From an unidentified eubacterium SCB49 (lineage in GTDB: Bacteria > Bacteroidota > Bacteroidia > Flavobacteriales > Flavobacteriaceae): a DNA stretch of 64,000 nucleotides. Positions within the stretch are counted from its first letter, which is position 1. Each line of letters opens with the position of its first letter. The stretch covers positions 496,001 to 560,000 of the forward strand of contig ABCO01000001.1 in NCBI GenBank assembly GCA_000170815.1. Reading direction: 5' to 3'. A model generated the notes under the pieces. It made no database searches. It was not told where the DNA came from and saw only the letters and a list, made by a program, of their open reading frames with translations. This document shows, piece after piece, positions 54,900 to 62,930 of this stretch. Position numbers and translations under genes: made by a program.

Positions 54900-55094
54900 T
54901 TATTGGCATAATAAAACGATAAAAACAAAAAAGAACGCTATTCCGAGAAAAGCGTTGTGGACTTTGTCAATTCCCTTATTTGTTTTGTCAGATTTGAAAT
55001 TTATATAATGTCTAATAAGTGAAGGATGCCCTTTGTAAGAAGCAAAGAAGAAATATATTCCTAAAATCGGTAAAATAAAATAATAGATTTTCAT
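54900..55094 (-). CDS. Small two-TM membrane protein
   Basis: The 64-residue protein has hydrophobic segments at about 3-19 and 46-63 with a basic linker between them. It has an ATG start and its own stop, and its codon use resembles neighbouring genes. No family is recognised. Size alone leaves doubt that it is expressed. Confidence 0.45.
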   Translation of the reverse strand: MKIYYFILPILGIYFFFASYKGHPSLIRHYINFKSDKTNKGIDKVHNAFLGIAFFFVFIVLLCQ

Positions 55095-55327
55095 AGACTT
55101 ATATTCAGCAATATTTTTAATTCAGACTTCGAGTGAGCAATTCCGCAACTTATTAAATTCCGATTTTCAATTCCGCAAAGGAGCTAAAAAGTGAGATGCA
55201 ATTAAATATAGAGTTTGAGTGATAATTCAGCTCAATATTCCACATTTCATTTTCAAATTCTGCTTTAAATGACTTTCGATTAAGCAACTAGTTGTGTATG
55301 AGTTGTATGCGTTGTTGCTACACGTGT
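55095..55327 (-). other. Gene-free interval with junction core
   Basis: No open frame is seen. It contains a direct repeat CAATTCCGCAA (55138-55148, 55168-55178), a palindrome CAACTAGTTG near 55286, and ends with GCGTTGTTGCTACACG just past the next stop, the same core as R1-R5. It is probably a diverged member of the repeat set. Confidence 0.5.
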
Positions 55328-56170
55328 TTAATTCCGCTTTTTATTCTTTTTCCTTTCTTCACGTTCTTTTTGTTTCTTTTTTTTCGCCTCGGCTTTTGGG
55401 TCTTTAATCACATTTAGCCAAGTATAATTCCCGCCATCGTTAAATGGTGTCGAAAAACTTGTTTTGTTGTCAATATTGATTTTAGTAAAGTAGTCTTTAT
55501 AGTACCAAGCAAAGAATACACTTCCTAAAGTCGGTTTTTCCTTTTCTCTATAGTTCAGCCATATTTCTCTCGGTTCTCCAGTTTTAAATCCTAAAAACTG
55601 TCCTTGATAATAGCTGTTATCATTCATGATTTTATTTTCAGGCGATATTTCGTAAACAAATTCTCCTCCATAAACTGCTGTTCCATTTGGTTGGAAAGCA
55701 GGAAATATATAAACGTCCAGATTTCCACTATCGTTTTCCTTTATGTAGTGATTAAATCGGATGGAAGTCGAATCGTTAATCGGTTTCATTTCAGCATAGG
55801 CCCTCGACAAAGCTTGTCCGTGTTTATTTAGAAAAGTTGTGTCAATTTGCTCGTTCGTTTCAGTTACTTCAGATTGAGATTTTACAATGAAGTGAAAAAC
55901 TTGGTCATATTTTCCGTTTTCATACTTTCCATAAACCGAGTGCCAAGTATTTGTGGAATCTTGAAAACAAAACCATTCTCTGCCAAGTTTACTTATTCGC
56001 TCTTTGTCTTTTGTCATTAATGTGTCAGTCGAATACCACGCTACTAAATCATAATTCAAAAGCCATTCGGCAGTTTCGGCCTTTTCATTAAAGTCTTTTA
56101 TATCGAAATTTTGAGCTTGAATTGAGTTCAAACCCAAAAGTGTAAATAGTAGTACGAATGATTTTCTCAT
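55328..56170 (-). CDS. Hypothetical secreted protein
   Basis: The 280-residue protein has a signal peptide (MRKSFVLLFTLLGLNSIQAQ), a beta-rich body with many Tyr/Trp residues and a very basic C-terminal tail (about 262-280, Lys/Arg/Glu). The absence of a lipobox suggests a soluble periplasmic or exported protein. No family is recognised. It lies between the junction core near 55315 and repeat R4, again one gene per interval. Confidence 0.62.
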   Translation of the reverse strand: MRKSFVLLFTLLGLNSIQAQNFDIKDFNEKAETAEWLLNYDLVAWYSTDTLMTKDKERISKLGREWFCFQDSTNTWHSVYGKYENGKYDQVFHFIVKSQSEVTETNEQIDTTFLNKHGQALSRAYAEMKPINDSTSIRFNHYIKENDSGNLDVYIFPAFQPNGTAVYGGEFVYEISPENKIMNDNSYYQGQFLGFKTGEPREIWLNYREKEKPTLGSVFFAWYYKDYFTKINIDNKTSFSTPFNDGGNYTWLNVIKDPKAEAKKKKQKEREERKKNKKRN

Positions 56171-56178
56171 ATGTGTGG

Positions 56179-56319
56179 CAACGGTTTTGGATATGATACG
56201 TTGGGTGTTTAAGCACCTAATTTAGTGAATAAAAACTCAATAGAAAATCAGAGAGTTCTGATAGTTATCGGAATTTGTAGCTAGGCTAGAACCAAGCAAT
56301 TAATTTTAGCCGTTGTTGT
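56179..56319 (-). repeat. Palindromic intergenic repeat, copy R4
   Basis: It begins CAACGGTTTTGG and ends CGTTGTTGT, so the ends are inverted. The part from 56208 is 111/112 identical to R1, 10291 bases away. It ends 6 bases before the stop of the gene at 56326. Confidence 0.9.
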
Positions 56320-56325
56320 AACCAG

Positions 56326-57371
56326 TTATTTTCTTTTAATGATATATAATCCTTGACTTTTACTTTCATTTTGATTTGTCGGAAATGAATATCGAATAAA
56401 AGAAAGTTTGGTTTTTGTGTTAAATTTCTCAGGGATAGTATAATGATTTAAATAAGAATCTGATTTGAAAAAATTGAATGGATATTTAAACGCATTTTCT
56501 TTAAAATGGATATATTCATCTTCCTTTTTTAATTTGTAATAACCAATTCCTTGAAATTGTGCAATAATTGGCGTGTAGGTGTACGTTTCAGACTGTACCT
56601 TTTTTTCAAATGAAATCTTTTCAATTTCATTATTTAGATAATCTAATGCTTTTTCAGGGTAATTAAAGTTTTCTAATGCTGTATTTGGATACTTCTTATC
56701 TATACTCGAGCCTGAATGAGACATCCAGTCTGAATACGTGTTTGATTCTTGATCTTTTAGAAAAATTAATTTTCTGAATTTTGCGGGGTAATTTTCAAAC
56801 GTTCTTTCAGTAATATTATCACCTTCTAAGTAATAATTATCAGACATATAAAGTGATACCCAACCTTCATTAATTTTAAAATAAATCAGGTTATTATTAC
56901 TATAAATTACGGTAGATGCCTTATGATAATACGCTTCAAATATTGATATCCATTTCTTTTCTATTTTTTCTGTAGCAGGATTTATTTTTTAAAGAAAGGT
57001 TCTACTTTTAATTTGTTTTTTGAAAGATCACATATTGTACTATCTGTAAATACATAATGTGTTTTATAAGGTAATTCGCCTGATGGATGTGGTATATTGA
57101 TTAATACATTTCCTTCAGCACTAATTTTCTTTATATTATAAGTATCATTTACTATAAAATAATTATTTATAGAATCATAAGTAACATACAAATATGTCTT
57201 GTCTGAGATTTTATCTATCACGAAGTTTTTTGAGGTAACTCCTTCACTTAAATATTTGTAGTCATTCTTTTTTGAAACAAAACTTGGCAATAAATTAATG
57301 TTAGAACATTGCTGAACAAAGAAGAAAAGAAGTCCAATTATTAAGAGTGTCAATTTTTTATACTTTTTCAT
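56326..57371 (-). pseudogene. Lipoprotein-like gene split by a frameshift
   Basis: Two frames meet at an A6 tract on the coding strand (56985-56990). The upstream part (57371-56982, 129 residues, signal LLFFFVQQCSN) ends ...VEPFFKK-stop. The downstream frame is open from just before the tract and reads INPATEKIEKKWISIFEAYY... into the 173 residues ending at 56326. One added A would join them into about 348 residues. Either it is a true frameshift mutation, a programmed slip, or a sequencing error in the homopolymer. No family is recognised. Confidence 0.68.
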
Positions 57372-57401
57372 TTAATTGGTTACAAAGGTTTTATGTATGA
57401 G

Positions 57402-57560
57402 TAGTGCGGGCGAGACTGGCTGTTGCCATTCGTTTGAGCACAAGCTGTTTTTTACAAATTCCGCTTTTTATTTTTTGTTTGTATCAAAAGTCGGATTTGT
57501 AAAAATTCGGCGACTTCCAAATATACCTTAACTTTGAATTAAGCGACAACTCCCGCATTG
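57402..57560 (-). repeat. Nested palindromic repeat, second type
   Basis: Outer arms TGCGGGC (57405-57411) and TCCCGCA (57551-57557) enclose an inner stem ACAAATTCCG (57454-57463) / CGGATTTGT (57492-57500). The sequence differs from R1-R5 but has the same position, between one gene's start and the next gene's stop. Confidence 0.6.
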
Positions 57561-57588
57561 ATTATATATATATTGCTGTACTCAGTTT

Positions 57589-58053
57589 TTATTCCCGATT
57601 TAATTGTCGGTTCAACAGTAAAATATTCCACATCGAAAAAAAGTCAGAACCTTTAAAGGCTTGAATAATAAACTGTTCAGAATTTAGATTGGTGATGGTG
57701 AGTTCATCCCATTCAGATTTTTTTACTTGTTCTTTGGTTGCTTTTCCAGTTTTGCTAATTTCCATCAAAGATTTAGGGCGCATTTCTTTAATTTCACTTA
57801 TCGGCAGACTTTCAAATTCATCATATTCTCCCCAAACTATTTTACGAGTTCCAATCATAGTCCACTTATCATTTTTCGGATGGGTATAAAGCAATACTGG
57901 AATTCCAATATTTAGGTTCTTAAAAAATTCTGAATAATGGTTTTGGTTTTCAGTCGGTAAACCATCGAATAAGAACGAATTTTCGGTAGGAAGATTATGT
58001 TTTCCTGCTTTCCATTTTAATCTTTTCGCAATATATTCATCTGTTTTCTGCAT
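57589..58053 (-). CDS. Hypothetical cytoplasmic protein
   Basis: The 154-residue protein starts at ATG 58053 (MQKTDEYIAKRLKWKAGKHN). It has no signal or membrane segment and contains GIPVLLYTHPKNDKWTMIGT and VWGEYDEFESLPI. The frame continues upstream to 58176, but those 41 codons lie wholly in repeat R5 and are not coding. No family is recognised. It is bracketed by two different palindromic repeats. Confidence 0.58.
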   Translation of the reverse strand: MQKTDEYIAKRLKWKAGKHNLPTENSFLFDGLPTENQNHYSEFFKNLNIGIPVLLYTHPKNDKWTMIGTRKIVWGEYDEFESLPISEIKEMRPKSLMEISKTGKATKEQVKKSEWDELTITNLNSEQFIIQAFKGSDFFSMWNILLLNRQLNRE

Positions 58054-58069
58054 TTTCTCAAATTGGGTA

Positions 58070-58196
58070 CAACGGTTTTGTATAAGATTAGTTGCGTGGT
58101 TTAGCAACGAATTTAGAAAATACAAACCGAATAGAAAATCCGCGAGGATTTTCGTAAACAGGCTCGTACCAAGCAATTAATTTTATACGTTGTTGT
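58070..58196 (-). repeat. Palindromic intergenic repeat, copy R5
   Basis: The left arm starts at CAACGG (58070) and reads TATAAGATTAGTTGCGTGGT; the right arm is its near inverse and ends CGTTGTTGT (58188-58196). The centre AAAATCC-GCGA-GGATTTT (58135-58152) is a perfect hairpin. It lies 10 bases past the stop of the gene at 58207. Confidence 0.9.
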
Positions 58197-58206
58197 GTGT
58201 TCGTTT

Positions 58207-58947
58207 TTACCACAGATATTTTAATTCAATTTTGTCATTTTCAATGTTTAGTACTTTATAAGTCGAAGCTCCAATTTCAATTAAAGTACTTCCTTCGTCG
58301 ATGTCCAAATTCTTTTTTAATTCCGATTGCTTTTCTTTATCAAAAGTCCAACGATAAATTCCCTCAATTTTTGGTTCGTTTTCTGTTGTTCTTGTAAGTA
58401 CCAAATTCCGATTTTTTAAAACTCCATTTTGCCAACCAGAAACATCCCAAAATCCATTAAAACTCTTTACCAAAGAATCAGCAACTATTTCACGCTTTTT
58501 TTCTAATTCAACGAATTTGTGTTTGAAGATTTTAGTTTCTAAACTATCATAGTCAATTCCATTCCATTCGCAGTTTCCGACTATTTTTAACGTTCTTCCT
58601 TTTATTTTGATATCATAGTAGTCTATAGAAGAAGAATTGAACAAACAAGTGTCTTTAATTGATTTCGCTTTATTAATAAATTCAGTTATTAATTTTAAGT
58701 CAGATTTTCCGATTTCAGTTGTCCAAGTTGAGTCAGTTCCTGAGCCATAATAGTAAAATGGACTTTTCTTAGCTGCTTTAATTTTTTCTCCGCTTTTAAA
58801 AATGTCCATTGAGTAAAATTCAATTCTTTCATCTCCAGTTCTAAATCGAATTTCAATGTCCGAAAAGTCATTAAATTCCGCTTGGTCAATCTTGTCAGAA
58901 TTGCAAGAAATCAAAATTAGAAGTAAGATTATTAAATGGTTTCTCAT
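58207..58947 (-). CDS. Hypothetical lipoprotein
   Basis: The 246-residue protein has a short lipoprotein signal (LLLILISCNS) and a charged, beta-rich body with FWDVSGWQNGVLKNRNLVLT, a pattern seen in small bacteroidal lipoproteins of unknown role. The frame is intact. It is the first gene of the island next to metK, and it is followed directly by repeat R5. Confidence 0.62.
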   Translation of the reverse strand: MRNHLIILLLILISCNSDKIDQAEFNDFSDIEIRFRTGDERIEFYSMDIFKSGEKIKAAKKSPFYYYGSGTDSTWTTEIGKSDLKLITEFINKAKSIKDTCLFNSSSIDYYDIKIKGRTLKIVGNCEWNGIDYDSLETKIFKHKFVELEKKREIVADSLVKSFNGFWDVSGWQNGVLKNRNLVLTRTTENEPKIEGIYRWTFDKEKQSELKKNLDIDEGSTLIEIGASTYKVLNIENDKIELKYLW

Positions 58948-59046
58948 TGTTTCTTAAATGACACACAACATGTTTATATAAGCATAAAATATACGGATAA
59001 AATACCGAATGGTGAATATAAGTAGCTATTCAATCTTTTTAAGCAT

Positions 59047-59085
59047 AAAAAAACCACCCAATTGTCAAACAAAAGAGTGGCTTTT
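59047..59085 (-). terminator. Terminator-like hairpin after metK
   Basis: AAGCCACTC pairs with GGGTGGTTT across a 15-base loop (two wobbles), with a T-run on the minus strand. It lies 27 bases past the metK stop. Confidence 0.6.
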
Positions 59086-59111
59086 AAATATTTAATATTT
59101 CCGAAGTAAAA

Positions 59112-60368
59112 CTACAAGCTAAAAGCTGTTTTAACTTCTTCTACATAATCTAATTTTTCCCAAGTAAACAACTCAACGTCTAGCGTTACAGGTTCGCCAT
59201 TAGGGATGGTAAAAGTTTTTGAGACGATCTCGTTTTTACGCCCCATGTGTCCGTAAGCGGCTGCTTCACTGTACATAGGTTGGCGTAGTTTAAGACGCTT
59301 TTCTATGGCTGCTGGTCGCATATCAAAAATGGCACTTACTTTTTTTGCAATCTCACCATCTGTAAGATCTACTTTACTTGTACCGTAGGTATCTATAAAA
59401 ATCCCCATAGGTTCTACTACGCCTATGGCATAGCTTACTTGTACTAGAATCTCATCACAAACACCAGCGGCTACCATGTTTTTGGCAATATGTCTTGTAG
59501 CGTAAGCAGCAGAACGGTCTACTTTACTTGGGTCTTTTCCAGAAAAAGCACCACCACCATGGGCTCCTTTACCGCCATAGGTGTCTACAATTATCTTACG
59601 TCCTGTAAGACCTGTATCTCCGTGTGGCCCACCTATTACAAATTTTCCTGTTGGGTTTATATGATAGGTAATATCATCATTAAATAATGCCTGTATTTCT
59701 GGTTTTTGCTGTGCCTTTACACGTGGAATTAAGATGTTGATAAGGTCACTTTTAATTTTAGAAAGCATACGTTCATCGTCTGCATCAAAATCATCGTGTT
59801 GCGTAGAGATCACAATAGAGTCAATGCGTATAGGATTGTTGTCGTCACTATACTCAATAGTTACCTGGCTTTTGCTATCTGGGCGCAAGTAAGTAATGTC
59901 TTTGTTTTCTCTTCGTAAAACAGCAAGCTCTTTAAGTAAACTGTGAGATAAATCTAGGGCAAGTGGCATGTAATTATCAGTCTCACGCGTAGCATAACCA
60001 AACATCATCCCTTGATCTCCTGCTCCTTGTTCTTCTTTATTATCACGATCTACGCCTCGATTAATATCGTCACTTTGTTCATGGATAGCACTAAGTACAC
60101 CACATGAATTACCGTCAAATTGATACTCGCTTTTTGTATATCCTATCTTGTTTATTACCTCGCGGGCAATACCTTGAACGTCTATATAGACATTAGATTT
60201 TACTTCGCCTGCAAGAATTACTTGGCCTGTCGTGACAAGTGTTTCACAGGCTACTTTTGCTTGAGGATCAAAAGCAAGAAAATTATCAATTAAAGCATCA
60301 CTTATTTGATCTGCTACTTTGTCTGGGTGTCCTTCAGATACACTTTCTGAAGTGAATAAATACGCCAT
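59112..60368 (-). CDS. metK: S-adenosylmethionine synthase
   Basis: This 418-residue enzyme joins ATP and methionine to SAM. Family signatures are intact: [15 protein letters not shown] (His14), [12 protein letters not shown] and [16 protein letters not shown]. It is divergent from the metY-like operon, whose leader is a SAM riboswitch, so SAM made here should shut down that operon. No riboswitch is seen in the metK leader itself. Confidence 0.97.
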   Translation of the reverse strand: MAYLFTSESVSEGHPDKVADQISDALIDNFLAFDPQAKVACETLVTTGQVILAGEVKSNVYIDVQGIAREVINKIGYTKSEYQFDGNSCGVLSAIHEQSDDINRGVDRDNKEEQGAGDQGMMFGYATRETDNYMPLALDLSHSLLKELAVLRRENKDITYLRPDSKSQVTIEYSDDNNPIRIDSIVISTQHDDFDADDERMLSKIKSDLINILIPRVKAQQKPEIQALFNDDITYHINPTGKFVIGGPHGDTGLTGRKIIVDTYGGKGAHGGGAFSGKDPSKVDRSAAYATRHIAKNMVAAGVCDEILVQVSYAIGVVEPMGIFIDTYGTSKVDLTDGEIAKKVSAIFDMRPAAIEKRLKLRQPMYSEAAAYGHMGRKNEIVSKTFTIPNGEPVTLDVELFTWEKLDYVEEVKTAFSL

Positions 60369-60774
60369 AATATGGGTTTAAAATATAAATGTTGTTGGGT
60401 AGATTTGACGGGAATCGTCAGCAAAGATTACATACAGTGATGTAAAATTTCTTTTTAGCGTTTTTACTTGTAACTTAATTTTGAGATTCTTCTCGTTTAA
60501 GTTTAAGTATTTTCTAAAAGCTTATATTATAAACTTATAGAAGAGGTCGCAATCAGTCAAATCTATCCTCTTAAAATGTTGGGCAAAGATAAGGGGAATC
60601 TTTTTATTCTAAAAAATGTTAACATAGTATTATGCCTTCGGAAATATGAGCAAAGAATAACATTTTTCTGTTTTTTGATATTTAAGAATTTAAAACGGCT
60701 AAAGTCTTATTTATAAGAATTTTGTTCCGAATTTGTATTAAATATTTATTTTTTAAGAAAAATATTCTTTTTTA
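60369..60774. other. Divergent intergenic region, no gene found
   Basis: This very AT-rich stretch lies between the metK start and the metY promoter. No open frame, tRNA-like fold or strong hairpin was found. It presumably carries the metK promoter on the minus strand. Confidence 0.5.
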
Positions 60775-60807
60775 TTTGGAAGTATAAATTATTTTTCACA
60801 ATATTTG
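60775..60807 (+). promoter_or_regulatory. Promoter of the SAM-riboswitch met operon
   Basis: TTTG (60775-60778) and AATATTTG (60800-60807, one mismatch to TAnnTTTG) are 21 bases apart, a Bacteroidota -33/-7 arrangement. Transcription would start about 20 bases before the riboswitch. Confidence 0.5.
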
Positions 60808-60833
60808 CACTCACAAAGTTCAAAGCTTTATTG

Positions 60834-61009
60834 AAATGTTATCAAGAAAGGAGGAGGGATTAGACCCTATGATACCTTAGCAACCCTTGTGCTCCCTAGC
60901 GATAGGATACAAGAAGGTGCTACATTCTACAAAGATTTTTTAAAATCTGCGATAGATAACGACAAACCAATACCAGTTCAAGGTATTGTAGTCTATTCTT
61001 ATAACATTT
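60834..61009 (+). ncRNA. SAM-I (S-box) riboswitch
   Basis: Core S-box sequence is present: TTATCAAGAAAGGAGGAGGG, the ATGATACCTTAGCAACC segment and AAGGTGCTACATTCTAC. P1 is formed by AAATGTTAT (60834-60842) and ATAACATTT (61001-61009), a 9-bp perfect helix. The insert before the P1 3' strand is longer than in the textbook form. SAM binding should turn the downstream operon off. No strong terminator follows (only a short CGCTTACAAGCG hairpin at 61023-61034), so translational control may apply. Confidence 0.92.
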
Positions 61010-61085
61010 TTCTATTGAAGTACGCTTACAAGCGCATTTTGACTTTTGAATTAATTATTTATTAACTCAAGAAAAATTTAGAAAA

Positions 61086-62381
61086 ATGAGTACACAAAAA
61101 TTTGCAACCCAAGCGTTGCACGCAGGACACGATGTAAAACAAACAGGAGGAACAAGAGCAGTTCCTATTTATCAAACTTCATCATACGTTTTTGATAATG
61201 CTGATGAAGCGGCAGGAAGATTTAACTTATCGGTGCCTGGTTTTATTTACACCCGTTTAAACAACCCAACAAACGATATTTTAGAGCAGCGACTCGCAGC
61301 GTTAGAAGGAGGTATTGCAGCTGTAGTAACCGCATCTGGAACCGCAGCAATCTCTACAACATTGTTAACTCTATTAAAGGCTGGAGATCATATTGTGGCT
61401 TCGAGTAGTCTTTATGGAGGTACGTATAATTTGTTAAGCGTAACATTACCGCGTCACGGTATTACAACCACATTTGTAGATCCTTCAGATCCAGAAAACT
61501 TTAACAAAGCGGTTCAAGAAAACACACGTGCATTTTTTATAGAATCTTTAGGAAACCCAAAACTAGATGTGCTTGATATTGAAGCAATTTCTAAAGAAGC
61601 AAAAGCTTATAAAGTTCCTTTAATTGTAGATAATACGGTGGCTACTCCTTTTTTGTTAAACCCAATTGAATATGGAGCAAATATTGTAATTCACTCACTT
61701 ACTAAATACATTAACGGTAATGGTACGACTTTAGGAGGTGTGATTGTTGATGCCGGAACTTTTGACTGGACTAACGGTAAATTTCCTGAATTTACAGAGC
61801 CTTCTGCAGGGTACCATGGTCTTGTGTATAGCGAAGCAATAGGTGCCGCGGCATTTATAGCAAAAGTGAGAGTAGAAGGTCTTCGTGATTATGGAGGAGC
61901 ATTGAGTCCGTTTAATTCTTTTCAAATTATACAAGGATTAGAAACATTAGAACTTCGTATTAAAAAACATAGTGAAAATGCATTAGAACTGGCTACTTGG
62001 TTACAAGCACAACCAGAAGTTACTTGGGTTAATTATCCAGGTTTAGAAACTAGTGCGTACAACAAACTTGCTAAAAAATATTTGCCAGAAGGCCAAAGTG
62101 GCGTGGTCACTTTTGGAGTTGAAGGTGGGTACGAATCTGCTAAAACAATAGCAGATACGACAAAATTATTTTCATTGCTAGCAAATATAGGCGATACAAA
62201 ATCACTCATTATTCATCCTGCAAGTACTACGCATCAACAATTAAGTGATGAGGCGCAAGAAACCACAGGAGTAACAAAAGATTTAATAAGATTATCTGTA
62301 GGTATCGAAAATATCGAAGATTTGAAAGCCGATCTTAAAGAAGCCTTTGCTGTAGTTAACAAAAAGGTGCTTCAGAAATAA
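61086..62381 (+). CDS. metY: O-acetylhomoserine sulfhydrylase
   Basis: This 431-residue Cys/Met-metabolism PLP enzyme makes homocysteine from O-acetylhomoserine and sulfide. The PLP lysine is Lys207 in HSLTKYINGNGTTLGG, with YTRLNNPTND, ASGTAAIS and SLYGGTYNLL also conserved. Length and the N-terminal ATQALHAGHD fit the O-acetylhomoserine aminocarboxypropyltransferase group rather than the shorter cystathionine synthases. It is led by a SAM-I riboswitch and followed by a terminator-like hairpin. Confidence 0.94.
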   Translation: MSTQKFATQALHAGHDVKQTGGTRAVPIYQTSSYVFDNADEAAGRFNLSVPGFIYTRLNNPTNDILEQRLAALEGGIAAVVTASGTAAISTTLLTLLKAGDHIVASSSLYGGTYNLLSVTLPRHGITTTFVDPSDPENFNKAVQENTRAFFIESLGNPKLDVLDIEAISKEAKAYKVPLIVDNTVATPFLLNPIEYGANIVIHSLTKYINGNGTTLGGVIVDAGTFDWTNGKFPEFTEPSAGYHGLVYSEAIGAAAFIAKVRVEGLRDYGGALSPFNSFQIIQGLETLELRIKKHSENALELATWLQAQPEVTWVNYPGLETSAYNKLAKKYLPEGQSGVVTFGVEGGYESAKTIADTTKLFSLLANIGDTKSLIIHPASTTHQQLSDEAQETTGVTKDLIRLSVGIENIEDLKADLKEAFAVVNKKVLQK

Positions 62382-62405
62382 GCCTTGTGAACTACACAAA
62401 TTAAC

Positions 62406-62441
62406 GCTGGCGGTTTACAGCAAAATCGCCGGCAATTTTTT
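62406..62441 (+). terminator. Hairpin terminator between metY and osmC
   Basis: GCTGGCG (62406-62412) pairs with CGCCGGC (62427-62433, one wobble) and is followed by a 6-T run. It would reduce read-through into osmC and metX. Confidence 0.7.
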
Positions 62442-62462
62442 AAAACATAAACAGATAATAAA

Positions 62463-62918
62463 ATGAGTGATTTACAATTTAGCGTTGCAGGAGTGCGTAC
62501 TTCGGCAACACAGTTTAAAGCAAAAGCAAGACAATTTACTTTAGTGGTTGATGAGCCAGAAGATTTTGGAGGTACTAATGAAGATGCAAACCCAGTAGAA
62601 TATATACTGGCAGGTTTTGCAGGTTGTACTAATGTAATAGGTCATATTGTAGCAAAAGAATTAGGATTTACGTTAAACAACCTACACATTGAGGTTTCTG
62701 GAACACTTAACCCTCAAAGGCTTTTAGGAACATCGTTTGATCAAAGAGCAGGTTTTAAGGCTATTAATCTCAATCTAACTCCAGAAGCAGATGTAAGTGA
62801 AGAAACCCTTGCAAAATGGTTACAGATTGTAGAAGATCGCTGCCCTGTAAAAGATAATTTGCAAAATAGTACTCCTGTAAATGTGACCGTTGCTGCAAAA
62901 ACAGCTTGTGCATTATAA
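62463..62918 (+). CDS. OsmC-family protein
   Basis: The 151-residue protein has the two redox cysteines of the OsmC/Ohr fold, Cys55 (AGFAGCTNV) and Cys127 (EDRCPVKDN). OsmC proteins reduce organic peroxides; the position inside a methionine operon suggests a thiol- or sulfur-related role, but that is inference. It begins 81 bases after metY and 12 bases separate it from the metX-like gene. Confidence 0.9.
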   Translation: MSDLQFSVAGVRTSATQFKAKARQFTLVVDEPEDFGGTNEDANPVEYILAGFAGCTNVIGHIVAKELGFTLNNLHIEVSGTLNPQRLLGTSFDQRAGFKAINLNLTPEADVSEETLAKWLQIVEDRCPVKDNLQNSTPVNVTVAAKTACAL

Positions 62919-62930
62919 ATAGCATCTGTA

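Noticed and set aside
58054..58176. N-terminal extension of the 57589-58053 gene
   Set aside because: These 41 codons lie inside repeat R5, so the frame is open by chance.
45917..58196. Canonical integron attC sites
   Set aside because: The end cores do not fit RYYYAAC/GTTRRRY and no integrase gene is in the window; only the organisation is similar.
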